From contig NC_134465.1 of assembly GCF_047948215.1 (NCBI RefSeq), positions 16,574,022 through 16,638,021 of the forward strand: a stretch of 64,000 nucleotides of DNA. The letters are read 5' to 3'. The DNA comes from Lycorma delicatula (lineage: Eukaryota; Arthropoda; Insecta; Hemiptera; Fulgoridae). Positions 12,034 through 23,696 of this stretch are shown piece by piece; positions within the stretch are counted from its first letter, which is position 1, and each line of letters opens with the position of its first letter. The translations under genes were made by a program, and so were the position numbers. A model generated the notes under the pieces. It was not told where the DNA came from, did not search any database, and saw only the letters and a program-made list of their open reading frames with translations.

Positions 12034-12453
12034 ACTGATTTGGAAGAAAACATTTAGAGTAGCTATCGGATTCCGAAAAAGAATCTGATTATTTATTATA
12101 ATATTGAAAATTGTTTCCCCATTTAAACAAAAGATCTAGTAAAATATAAAAGGTTGTATTTTTTATTACCGTGAATTTGCCACAAAAATTTATAAACAAG
12201 AAAGATTTATGTACAAAGTTAAAACATTAACGTGTTGCTATATATATATTTTTTTTAAACTTTCTGAAATAAATAACACGTATATAATTAATTGGCAATC
12301 TCAATTTATTAACAACGTCAAGGAAACTTCATTTCAGAATGGACGATTAGAAACCTATATCTAATAGGCCTTTAAAATTTATAAAAAAATCTGCTCTGAA
12401 AGTTTTGTATCAGGTAAACATTAAATGATCATCCCTTTCCTTAAATTCTGTTC

Positions 12454-13479
12454 TTTTTTTTTTGTCTTCAGTCATTTGACTGGTTTGATGAAGCTCTCCA
12501 AGATTCCCTATCTAGTGCTAGTCGTTTCATTTCAGTATACCCTCTACATCCTACATCCCTAACAATTTGTTTTACATATTCCAAACGTGGCCTGCCTACA
12601 CAATTTTTCCCTTCTATCTGTCCTTCCAAAATTAAAGCGACTATTCCAGGATGCCTCAGTATGTGGCCTATAAGTCTGTCTCTTCTTTTAACTATATTTT
12701 TCCAAACGCTTCTTTCTTCATCTATTTGCCGCAATACCTCCTCATTTGTCACTTTATCCACCCATCTGATTTTTAACATTCTCCTATAGCACCGCATTTC
12801 AAAAGCTTCTAATCTTTTCTTCTCAGATACTCCGATCGTCCAAGTTTCACTTCCATATAAAGCGACACTCCAAACATACACTTTCAAAAATCTTTTCCTG
12901 ACATTTAAATTAATTTTTGATGTAAACAAGTTATATTTCTTAGTGAAGGCTCGTTTAGCTTGTGCTATTCGGCATTTTATATCGCTCCTGCTTCGTTCAT
13001 CTTTAGTAATTCTACTTCCCAAATAACAAAATTCTTCTACCTCCGTAATATTTTCTCCTCCTATTTTCACATTCAGCGGTCTCTTTGTTATTTCTACTAC
13101 ATTTCATTACTTTTGTTTTGTTCTTGTTTATTTTCATGCGATAGTTCTTGCGTAGAACTTCATCTATGCCGTTCATTGTTTCTTCTAAATCCTTTTTATT
13201 CTCGGCTAGAATTACTATATCATCAGCAAATCGTAGCATCTTTATCTTTTCACCTTGTACTGTTACTCCTAATCTAAATTGTTCTTTAACATCATTAACT
13301 GCTAGTTCCATGTAAAGATTAAAAAGTAACGGAGACAGGGAACACCCTTGTCGGACTCCCTTTCTTATTACGGCTTCTTTCTTATGTTCTTCAATTGCTA
13401 CTGTTGCTGTTTGGTTCCTGTACATGTTAGCAATTGTTCTTCTATCTCTATTCTGTTCTTTAATAGGAATAAATTTCAC
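12454..13479 (-). mobile_element. LINE (endonuclease/reverse transcriptase family), 3' third, one frameshift
   Basis: The minus strand encodes the C-terminal half of a non-LTR reverse transcriptase. Motifs in order are VRQGCSLSPLLFNLYME, then LRFADDIVILAE (catalytic FADD at about 13,205), then CYLGSRITKDERSRSDIK, VWSVALYGSETWT, the conserved RWVDKVTNEEVLRQI, and a final GKNCVGRPRLEYVKQI. A single-base shift near 13,085 moves the reading between two frames; the rest is open to the natural stop at 12,468. The element is truncated on its 5' side just before the 'RRTIANMYRNQ' region. On the element's strand it ends in an A-run (12,454-12,463). Its last 100 bases are nearly identical to the copy at 22.5 kb, so it is fairly young. 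Open frames on the plus strand here are antisense. Confidence 0.9.
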
Positions 13480-14782
13480 GAGGAAAATTTTTATATTTGG
13501 AATCGCAGTTAAAGGCGTGTATAAAATAGTAGAGGGCCATCTTGAAAATAAATTTTATTAGTTAAGTTGCTTTGAAGCTAATTTCATGTTTTCTTTTAAG
13601 ATCATCTAAAACGATAGTTTATTGTTTGTATATATTTTTACTAATTACACGTCATACACTGATGGTGATTGTTTTTGTAATCAAAATGACCGTCTACTTT
13701 TAAAAATTAAATAATTTTTTTAAACTATGTTTTAGAGTTTACTAGATTTCGAACCATATACAGTACGGTTTAGTCGATTCTATTAAATTATAAAAAAATA
13801 AAATATCGCTTTAATTCCTAAATTTCACTTTTGCAGCCCCGGATTATTGAGCGATTAAAAAATACTGTTATATATAAAAATAAAGCTGTAAATCGATAAT
13901 TTCTCGGTTTTTAAGTGTTAAAATTTAGCTTATAATTATTTGTATTAATCTACCCTTTTGATAAATCGGCCTTACGTTACTTGAGTTTTACGTAATCATC
14001 AAGGAAACACAGCAAGGTTCTGATTTACCTTCGCGCTACGCAGATGGATGCAACACGATAATGTTTGGTTTTAACGAATAATTAGGCGTTTTGAAAATAA
14101 GAAATTCCTATCGTTCGGTTAGGTTATCGCAATAATTCTGCTTTTATTCGATTCTTTTATTTATTAATTTAATAGAAAGTAATCGTAAATATTCATTTAT
14201 TTTCGTTATATGATGGTTTATTTACTATTTATTCCCTTTTATGTATTTAATTGCTTCGTAATTAGATAAGTAGAATAAAAAGATTATGTTTTACCGACTT
14301 GAGTATTAGAAAATCAAGATGGACAGAATTTGCTGTTATCTAATTACAATTATTAATGCTTTTTTTTTTTTGTAAATAGATGAGACGAGACGACTGCGTC
14401 GTTACTAATGAGAAGTATTCATTAAGAGGAAGAATACAAGAATACTGCACCGTGAAACTTCAGTTCGCCATCTGTTATAATCGATAATTATACTGCAGTC
14501 CATAACGGAACGTGGAAGTTCTGAACGGTAAGATACCGTCTTAATCTCCAGTTTTGTTAAAATATGACGTATTTCGTTTGCGAACTGCGTTTTATAATTT
14601 TAATTCTGTTTTACATAAAATCTTATAAGTTTATTTTTTATTTATTTTTTTAACCCGTTTAATGCAAATTTTACATAAATATTTTGACCGATGTGTCCGA
14701 AAATTGTTGTTGGAATTCATTTTTATTGTTGTGTGCAAGAGTTTATTCCACCCAGAAGGTAGGTTTTATCTTATAGATGGGA
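13480..14782. other. AT-rich non-coding stretch with one hairpin motif
   Basis: No coding signal. A hammerhead-like motif lies at 13,656-13,690: 'caCTGATGGTGATTG', loop, 'TAATC', 'AAAATGAC'. It matches the 7.3 kb motif, with the closing GNAA changed to AAAA. Confidence 0.4.
13656..13690 (+). repeat. Hammerhead-like hairpin motif, copy 2
   Basis: CTGATGGT, then GATTG...TAATC (stem 13,667-13,671 with 13,678-13,682, one G-U pair), then AAAATGACC. Flanks and order parallel copy 1 at 7,317. Confidence 0.4.
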
Positions 14783-14924
14783 TCATAATTTCTATATCGA
14801 GTACAGTTTACCTTTCTTAGAGTTTCTTTCTGTGATTAATTAGATGGATCCGAAACGCATCAACAAGTGATAAAAGAATGAATTTAAGAAAGGTAAACGG
14901 TACTCAACATAGAAATTATAGTGA
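14783..14924. mobile_element. Small hairpin MITE
   Basis: 'tcataatttctatatcgagt...acctttctta' (14,783-14,819) is inverted as 'ttaagaaaggtaaac...agaaattatagtga' (14,885-14,924), about 85 percent matched over roughly 38 bases with a 65-base centre. Typical of a short non-autonomous DNA element; no obvious target duplication. Confidence 0.65.
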
Positions 14925-16707
14925 TAATAACAATTTTAATGCGATCGTAAATTATGATTTCGAATATGGGCATTTTTTAATAAATTGGAAAACAAAAAAG
15001 CGTTCAAAGATCACGGTATAAATAGATTTATTTAAAGAAATATAAAACCATGTGATCGTTTCGATCGATAAACGAACAGCATAAGTAAATAAGGAAATCG
15101 TACAAAAATAAATAAAAACCTGAAAACATATATCGATCGATACAAAACGAATACTTTTACTTTTGTGTGAAAGTAAAAATAGTTTTCGACTAAAATGTAA
15201 GTCAATTTCAATCATAAATATGTTAGCGTAGAATGTCGTAAACGATGACACGTAAACTCGGATCGCACACCGGAACATGGTACTCTGAAACGTTCCCTAC
15301 GTAGATTTACATTCGATAAGACGTTTTAATTTTTAATTTTTAAACGCGGCTAGAAATATTGGAAATTAATCTCTTTTGATTAATTATTACTTCTTCATTG
15401 TCATAATTTTTTTCTTTTGTTTTTAATTTATATTGTTTGCATTACTTCATTATTTATCTACTGACGATGATCGGTTAACGATCGAAGTGTTTATACAGTT
15501 TGAGTATTTTTTTACTTCTGATCTATTTTTGAGTAGGTTTATTACTTTAAAAATTATTTCAACAAATACCGTTTACCATAGCAAAGATGTAAAATAAAAT
15601 AATCTCGAACTGTGTATTATGAAGAATGAAAGGTCCGTTACCTTTATCGTGTAAATAATAAAAGCTATAAATTATACTTATAATACTGCGAATAAAAAAA
15701 TAAAAAGTTTCCAGATACGGTCACAAGACGGCAAGATTCCCGTGATAAAAAAGCGGATCGACTGTCAAATTACACCTATGTGCTGGAGTATGTAATTTAA
15801 TAGAGACCGATTAGTGTATTTCCACAAAAAAAATTTAACCAGCATGTTGCTGAAAAAATGATATCGTTTTTATTTTATTCGTTTATCTATTAACTAGCGT
15901 ATAGACTGCTGAAAAAAGTCCGGTTTTATTTGGGATGTAAGAAATACAACTACTAGATAACAGGATAAGTTCTCCCTGGGGAACATCCTTTCCCATCATC
16001 GGTACAGTCGCATGCAGCATCTTATATATCTTATTGTACTAGTCGCGTTATGTATTTTCAATGAATTTTTAGTCGAATAATCGCCGAAAACAAGCTACAC
16101 GACAAAGTATATTAAAAAAAGTTCCGGTTTTATTTTATTAAATTTTGTATTGACTTATGCAAAATTCATTTCATTGAAGTTTATAGTAAAAAATAATTAA
16201 GCCTTATTCTTTTATACGTAGTTTGACTTTACCGATCGCAAGACAAAATGATTTTAAATGCCGTTCGAATTAAAACTCGTAAAACAATCTTAAAATATTT
16301 CTTTTTGTAGTCAGGCAGATGAATGAATGCACTTGAACTTAGACTGCAACAATTTTTCGATAAATCGTCGTAAAAAAAATGCAATATACTCAAAACCAAA
16401 CCTTGTTCGTTAGTCCATATTACATTACATTTGTTTACAAAGGACATTAATTTTATAAAGAACACATCAGTTCATAAACAGTACTAGTTTTTACATCGGT
16501 ACAATTTTACATTAGTTTACAAAAAACTTATTCAAACGACAATAAACGCGTCGTTTATATTCTCAAGGAAAACGCGGGAAGCGCGTTTTTATTACTGTTT
16601 TGTATACACCATTTTTTGCCTAGTTTTATTATACCAATTTTTTGTAAAGATTTATTTTTTTAAATAAATTAAATATTAATTTCGCAATATTATATTGTTA
16701 ATTTTAT
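14925..16707. other. AT-rich non-coding stretch
   Basis: No gene recognised. It contains the third hammerhead-like motif (15,457-15,490) and a small 'aaaacgcg' / 'cgcgtttt' hairpin near 16,571-16,591. Confidence 0.45.
15457..15490 (+). repeat. Hammerhead-like hairpin motif, copy 3
   Basis: 'atctaCTGACGAT' is followed by stem GATCG / CGATC (15,469-15,473 / 15,479-15,483) with loop GTTAA, then GAAGTG. Upstream 'tatcta' is shared with copy 1. Confidence 0.5.
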
Positions 16708-18229
16708 TTATTTTCAAATGAGAGATCATTTTTTTTTTCATACAAAAAAATTTTTATGAGTAAGTATGATTTTATGGTCCGCACTACTTTGTAGATTAAA
16801 ATTTCATTCGATAATTTGCCTACTACATAACCTTTCTTTTGTATTTCAATATAAGACATTTTTATTAATTCTACATACAACTCTACTCGTAAACATATTT
16901 ATGTTGAGCTAATCATTTTTTGCAAACCGTTTATATTTTATATCTCAACGAAAGAGATGCGATGAACAAAAGGTATTGTCATTTATTTTTAAATAGTATT
17001 CTTAATAGTGTTTCGTGTCTTACTGAATTCATCCTGTAGAATTCGTTATAGCATAAAAGATTATGTCTCCCGTTAAAATGGGATCCCTGTAGAAAAATGG
17101 AATCGATCAAGTAACTCGTATCGTTACTCGATTTATTTTCGATCGAAAACACCCGTGACTTTGACTGTAGATGACCGGTCCGCCGAAAGACATCTCAGAG
17201 TAAATTATACTCTTATATGGAAATAATTGGGCCGCTTAGATATATAAAGTTTTGTATTACAGGATGTTTTAAGAATTCTTGTATATATTTTGTATTTTCA
17301 TTTAGAAATGTTACTTTTAAATGCGGGAAAACATTTAATTCAAACATCTACTCCGAGCTGATACCAATTTTGTCACCTCTGCTAATTTTAGATCGCACGA
17401 AAGTTCGTGTATACTGGCTCGGACCAATATTTGTCCTTTCTTTAAATTCAGGTCGATCCGGCTCCATTTAAAATGCATAGGATGCCGAGCAACCTAAATT
17501 ACTCGAGTAAATAGCAGTTTGTCTGGGAGTGCATTTCTAATATAGAGCCTCAATCTTCTTGAAGTTAAAAGCGACGTTAGTGGGAGAATTCTCCTAATCC
17601 GATTATTTATGAAATTCAAAATAATCAAATGAAAATATAAAAGTTTAAAAATAGCAATCGATTAAAAAACTCTAAGCGTAGTTGGATGAAGTTATACATT
17701 ATAGATGCATCAATCTCTTTCGTCGGACCGGTCAAGTACGGTCAAACTTCCGTGTGTTTACGATTGAAAATAAATCTAATAACGATCCGGTTACTCGGTC
17801 GATCCGCTTTATCAATACGAATCCCATTTTAATACGAAATATCTTGTTTTATCCTACAGGACAAATTCAGTAACATAAGAAAGACTACTAAGAATACTAT
17901 GTAAAAATAAGTTGCGATACACTTTGTTCATCGCATTTCTTTCGTTGAGATCTAGTACATAAGTTTTGCAAAAAAATATTAGTTCAACGTATTAATACGT
18001 TTAGGCGTAGAGTTCTATGTAGTAAAAGTGACTTATACTGAAATATAAAAGAAACTTCACGTAACAGGAATGATAGAATGAATGTTTAAGCTTGACAGAA
18101 TGTGTTTTGATTTAATTTTTTGCCCCGAGCTGAAAATAAAATCGCCCGTAGATTTCCATAGATAAATTCGTACTTGCTCCTAAATAATCTTTTTTGTAAA
18201 AAAAGAAGATCGCTTATTTTGAAAACAAC
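16708..18229. mobile_element. Long inverted-repeat (foldback) element, arms about 500 bases
   Basis: The left arm (16,708-17,190) is the imperfect reverse complement of the right arm (17,717-18,229), with a 526-base centre. Matched landmarks, from outside in, are 'ttttcaaatgag' with 'cttattttgaaaac'; 'atctcaacgaaagagatgcg' with its inverted copy near 17,930; 'ctgaattcatcctgtag' with its inverted copy near 17,865; 'aaaatgggat' on both arms; and 'gaccggtccgccgaaa' with 'tttcgtcggaccggtc'. Similarity is roughly 70-75 percent by eye, with small indels. No transposase frame is present. It could be a foldback transposon or an old inverted duplication. Confidence 0.8.
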
Positions 18230-19859
18230 TTCGGAGACAAATTTCTGTTTTGAAAAAGCGTGGCTGTTTGCGTGAATAGTGTTTAATATAAAAATCAAAT
18301 TAATCATGAAAAATACTTGGATGTGTTTGATATATGTGTGCTTACGTATAAAATTTTGAGGCTCAAAAATCTTCCAACTACTACATCAGTTTCTGACATT
18401 TTTAAAAATATCAAATTGTTATACATCAAACTCATCGAAAAAATATGACGTGTGCATATAAAGCATATGATGCGATATAGGTGGCTGTATCTTGAAGCTT
18501 TATAATAACGATAAAAAATCAAGGATGGTCTTATTTTACTCTCGCAAAACCATTTTTCTTCAAAATTAAATTACACAATTTTATTTTCATTACTAAAACT
18601 TTTCTTCAAAAAATCGAAGTGTTTTTATTTACTTAAAATTTAACTTTCACTTTGTTATTAATTTTCATTTTAAATTAATTATTTTTCATTGTACTCGTCA
18701 GTTTTGAGTATTTTTGGATCCCAGGAACGGATTTACAGTTTAACGGTGGGCATCTTTCAAGATAAATTTATTACAATAATAACGCTTATTTTTATAAATT
18801 AAAATAAAATTGATACGTTCTTATCGGTTAACTCATCTTGGATGAATTGATGTATGTTAAAAAAAATGCGACTTTAATATTTTTCCTAAAAGATATAGAA
18901 ACAATTTTGACAAGAAAATTCGACAACCTGTTTTACGAACAGCAGCGATCCTCGATGTTTGTTATGTAATATGTATGACGCTACAGTACATTTTCCTCTC
19001 TGTAACAGTTATTTTTTAAAAAAAGTTGTTTTTTTAAACGTCACACTTCATTCCTATCCGATAATATTTTTAATAAAAGCTATCAAAAACAAATATATCT
19101 TCTCTTTTTCTTAACGTTTAAAAATACCACTCCTTAATAAACTAAATATTACTCGGCCGATAACTTGGAAAATCATGAATCCATAACCGTCCAAATTAAA
19201 GAAATATAACGATAAGAAAAGTTTATTCGATTGTTCGAAAGGCGAAATGGTAAATAAACGTTTTTTTTTTTTCATTAATTTACAGTAAATATTTCTTCAG
19301 AATATCCGAGAAACGTTGACAATAAATAATTAGAATAAATAAAAATTATTCATTAAAATGAATTCTTACTGCGCATGTTTTTAACAAATTATTTTAAAAT
19401 TAAAATTAGAAAAAAAATAGAAACGTAATAAATTGGAGTCGATTAAATAAAAAATGGGAGGGGATTTGGCTGATTCGGTCGGTCAGAAATGCTGTGGAAT
19501 TTTTAGTAGCCTCAGAATATTCAGATGTCCTTTAACTTTACAATACGGTCGTTTTAATCCTTGTCACGTCTCAAACTTTAACTCAAAATTATCAAATAAA
19601 TTGATGAATCTGGAGTCCTTTTTTGAAATTTTTTCTTGATAATTTTATTAAATATTTATTTAGTTGTTTTTTGCCATCGGTAATAATTTTTTTCCATTTT
19701 ATTTATTTATTTGTAAATGAAAAGGAGATTTATTATTTTTTTTATTATTTTAAGAAAAAAAAACAAACCTCAATTTTTTTAATTTATGTATTTATTTTTT
19801 TTTACGATCGAATCTCCTAAAGGATCATGCACCCGTAGTCCTGACATCTTTTTTCTAGA
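18230..19859. other. AT-rich non-coding stretch
   Basis: No coding, RNA or repeat signal recognised. Confidence 0.5.
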
Positions 19860-20470
19860 ATTCTTTCAATATTTCTCTTAACTTTTCTTCCGTCCATCCA
19901 CAGTGTTTCCTTTTTTCTGGAAATTTAGTTTCATCTACTAGTTTTCTGAAAGATTGTCGTTTGAAAATTATTTTATTGGAAATATTTATAACTTGAGATC
20001 ATTTAAAATTTTTTTTGAACCGGTAAATTTTTGTTTATTAATGTAGTTCGTACATTCTACCTACATAAATTACCGAAACATTTGCGTCTTCTATTTCCCA
20101 TTGTATGATATATTCTTTAAACATTTTAGTAAATTTCTTCTGATTTTTAATTTATTTTTCTAAGAATTTTGGGCCGTGGGTTTTTAAAATTCTTTTTTCA
20201 ACTTTACTAAATTTTTTCCTGAAAGATCGTGTAGACTTTCCGCACTATATAATGCTTCCGGTAAAACTACGGATTTAATTTCGTGTTTCTGGATAGGATG
20301 TTTTATTTATTTTAAAATTTTCTGTAAAATGATAAGTCGCATCATTTTTTCGTGTTCTGTTATAATACCTTCTTTTTAAAAAAATATTCGGTGCATTATT
20401 AGTTCACCCGCCGAAATATTTACATTTTTTTATATTTTTGAAAGCGGGTAGTTATTCTATATTATGGCTT
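19860..20470 (-). mobile_element. Degraded LINE reverse-transcriptase C-terminal region
   Basis: The minus strand retains the motif KHEIKSVVLPEALYSAESL (20,225-20,300). This matches the 'hYNTVvKPEaLYAaEcL' thumb signature of RTE-like non-LTR elements. A 'CKYFGG' segment (from YLG) lies upstream and a 'FRKLVDETKFPEKRK..GWTEEKLREI' type tail downstream (19,870-19,980). Stops and shifts are frequent; this is an old fossil. Confidence 0.55.
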
Positions 20471-20553
20471 AAAATTTGGATTTGTAATAGTCCAGTGTCT
20501 GATAAAATACATAGATCTTAATCGTTTGATCCGTTTTGCAAAACTAGAGGTCA

Positions 20554-20573
20554 CGAAGTTCGTTAGAACTTCG
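20554..20573. repeat. 8-bp perfect stem-loop in a GC-richer island
   Basis: CGAAGTTC, loop GTTA, GAACTTCG. It lies in a roughly 110-base island (20,545-20,660) that ends in 'gacctaacctaaaag'. Possibly a MITE core; no ends defined. Confidence 0.6.
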
Positions 20574-20679
20574 CCGGTAAGATTCCGGAGAACTGGACTG
20601 CACGGCGAAGTCAATGAACTGTGTTTACAGTTCTAAACATGACCTAACCTAAAAGTGACATGAAAACGGGGGGGAAAAT

Positions 20680-21404
20680 ACGTATGAAAACATTATATTT
20701 CAGTTCAATTATATTTGTAATAAAGAATACTTTAAAAAAAAACCTCGAATTTTTTTAAGACAACTTTTTTTTATGAATCGCAGGACTGCGATATGTCACG
20801 TTTTCTTTTTTTAAAGGTGACTACGAATCGCGTCGCTAGATAGCAGTACGTGATAGTGCTAGGTAGCGTACAAAAACTTGATAATGTACTTGAAATAATA
20901 AAATTTAAAAGAAAATATACTACAGCTTGCTTTAATAGTAAATGCTCTTATGCAAATGAAAGTACTGAACGTGAAATTTTTTTTATAATTCCCATCACTT
21001 CTTTAAAAAAAAATAAAAGTGTTAGTTTACAACAGATTTTACTAGTTTTATTAAAAAAGGAATAGACAAAATAGAAATAAATTCGATCGGTAAAATTTTT
21101 ATTCATAAATTTATAAGTTCATTTAATAGTAATATAAAAAGTGTGTTCACGGATACGATAAATATGGAGGGTGCAATAATTACATTACGGATCTTCGATT
21201 CGTGAAGGTCATTATACCAGTTTTATTAAAAAATGAAAAATACGGTATGAAGTGATTATGACTATCAACAAAATGGCCGTGAAATTCATATATGTATATT
21301 TGTTTGTTCTAGAAAAGCCATAAACTTTAATAATAAATCCAATAGATACAGAATCAAGTAATTCATAAAAAAATAACAGAATAATCTAACAAACCCATTT
21401 ATCC
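20680..21404. other. AT-rich non-coding stretch
   Basis: The 71-codon plus-strand frame at 20,850-21,065 has a non-ATG start, lysine/asparagine-rich AT-driven composition and no domain. Nothing else recognised. Confidence 0.5.
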
Positions 21405-22092
21405 CAAAAAAAACAAAATTACAATAAAATTGTAAACCGTACGGTAAGAGTCTCACAGATATAATTTATTCCGCTCAAAAAACAAAAATTTCTGTAATAT
21501 AAATAAAACGATACTGATATCAAAACAGGTAAGACACTATTATCAATTTCTATTATCAAAATTTGTAATTAATTTAGAATTTTGTTTAAAAAAAAATGTT
21601 AGATATATGTAATAAACAATAGTAGATAATAAACAGTGTTTAAGCATTCCATATTATAAGCAAAAAACAGAACAATTTGTTACAAAACTCTTACCGGCCC
21701 GATTTCATTTATATGTAATACATATCACATTTACAGAAATAATACAATTCTTTTCATTATTCGTTGTTTAATAAATGAAACAGTTTTGTATCGAATTTTA
21801 AGTTTTTTTGCTTCTTATATGGAACGCTTAAATACTGTTAATTATCTATGGTATATCTATTGTCTATTAAATATATTTAACATATATTATTTTTTTTTAA
21901 ACAAAATTCTAAATTAATAACAGAATTTGATAATAGAAATATATTGTCTTACCTTTTTTGGTATTAATATCATTTTGTTACATGTTTTTTTATTCATATT
22001 ACAGAAATTATTGTATTTTGAGCTGAAGAAATGATATCTGCAAAACTCTTATCGTACTCTTATCGTTTACTATTTCATTGTAATTTTTTTGG
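21405..22092. mobile_element. Near-complete hairpin element, arms about 310 bases
   Basis: The left arm (21,405-21,712) reads as the inverted complement of the right arm (21,771-22,092) almost throughout, leaving only about 58 bases of loop. Shared blocks include 'aatttctgtaatat', 'aggtaagaca', 'tttctattatcaaa', 'aatttagaattttgttt' and 'catat..aagcaaaaaa'. Identity is about 80 percent by eye, with indels. If transcribed it would fold into one long double-stranded stem. No coding frame. Confidence 0.85.
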
Positions 22093-22501
22093 ATGTAGAT
22101 GTACCGTAAATAAATATCATTATTTTTATTACGATCGATGTGTATTTAATTATTGTAATCGATTAATATTATCGGGGGTTAAATTCAATTTAACCGCCTA
22201 ATCCATCATGTTGTATATATGTTACTAGATCAAATAAACATAACCGATATCATAACATATTATCATTTGTGTAAACGATAAACCGACATTAGTTGTGGAA
22301 TACATTATTCGACGTATTGCGTCATATGTGTGTAATTAGGCCCAAATAATTAATCGTTTCATTGATCGGCTTAAATAAATAATTATTTTGCAAATTTTAT
22401 TATTAGTCCATCTATTATTATGAACGTAGATATCGATGACCAGATTTGGTGTAATCAATAACCTTTTGTACTTAAAAATCGATTTAAACTTTTCATACGT
22501 T

Positions 22502-22640
22502 AATATCTCTCTAAAACAAATTGTTAGGGATGTAGGATGTAGAGGGTATACTGAAATGAAACGACTAGCATTAGATAGGGAATCTTGGAGAGCTGCATCA
22601 AACCAGTCAAATGACTGAAGACAAAAAAAAATATCTCTCT
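22502..22640 (+). mobile_element. Short LINE 3' end with perfect 11-bp target duplication
   Basis: A 117-base fragment (22,513-22,629) equals the last part of the LINE at 12.45 kb. It encodes 'KQIVRDVGCRGYTEMKRLA', carries the stop and the 'gactgaagac' end, and finishes in an A-run. It is bracketed by AATATCTCTCT at 22,502-22,512 and 22,630-22,640. The exact duplication shows a real, heavily 5'-truncated target-primed insertion. Confidence 0.9.
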
Positions 22641-22740
22641 TGTTTTATTTATTTATTTACTATTTCTTTTTTTTACCAGTTAATATTAAATTTCTTTACG
22701 GTACTTAGAACTGCAACAGCCCCTTCTTTATTCGTATACC

Positions 22741-22860
22741 ATTCGTTCTCAAAGTGGGAATAACGCCCCCTTGTGGGCGCTGGAAGCTTTCAGGGGGAGC
22801 GGTAGAAGGCCCACAGAAAATTGGGGCGTTCAAGCGGTCTAGGAAGGCGATGGCTGATTA
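22741..22860. mobile_element. hAT-like transposon end
   Basis: 'gttctcaaagtggg' followed by 'acgcccccttgtgggcgctgg', then a G-rich 'cagggggagcgg', follows the pattern common at the ends of animal hAT non-autonomous elements. The other end and the 8-base target duplication were not identified. Confidence 0.45.
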
Positions 22861-22869
22861 AAAAAAGAA

Positions 22870-23690
22870 CAAAAACTATGTTTTCCTGATATTTCAAACT
22901 TAAATTAAATTACCTACTACACTGATCCAAATAATTCTGGGAACACCTACGTTTTATGATAAAAAATGTTTGCATTCAAACTACTTTAACTTTGCAACGA
23001 AGAGGCTTAGAGATACGAATAAAAAAAAAAGCCTGAATACTCTACTTTTTGACAGTATACTTCAGATTTAAAAAATCAGCAAATTAAAAAAAAATCGGTG
23101 AGAAGAAATATTTTAAAAATGTAAACTTTTTCTTCGTGTTTGATCGAGCGCATGGGGAAAACGAATTTTTTTTCTGTAAACCGCAATAAACTCGTTTAAA
23201 AGCTTAAGATTTCGCTTTAATTTCTTTTTTTGTATGTCACTATGATTTTTCTGAACTGAAATAATCAACTTTTAAGAGAAAAGGCCACTTTTGCCTTTAA
23301 TGTTGCATATCTTCCGTTCTAAGCAACGTATTGATACAAATAAATATGTAAATTAAAGGGTTTTGATCTAGGTGATCTACCTTTAATGAAAAATTCTAAG
23401 GTCTTTAATATAGCGTTGCAGTTTTTGGTTTTTGTTCGTTTTGTGTCGAGGTATTGAAATCTTGAAAGGTTGAGATTGCAACATGTATCACCCGCTCTCA
23501 TCTTAACCGAAGATCATGTTACAGGCTCAAACATTAAAATCTTTCAGCGTTTTGTGCCGAGATTTCAGTATCTAGGCGCGAAATGAACAAATAAATGAGC
23601 GATAAAATGATTTAGATAAACCGCAAAATCCTGGTCATGCGTATTAAAAAATAAACCCTCGCATATAATTTTTAAAAGAAAGGTGTTCAC
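22870..23690. other. AT-rich non-coding stretch
   Basis: No gene or repeat recognised. Minus-strand frames at 23,319-23,501 and 23,565-23,780 have no family features; the latter runs antisense into the R1-like element. Confidence 0.45.
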
Positions 23691-23696
23691 CTGATA

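Noticed and set aside
12960..13277. 105-codon plus-strand frame
   Set aside because: It is antisense to the LINE reverse transcriptase.
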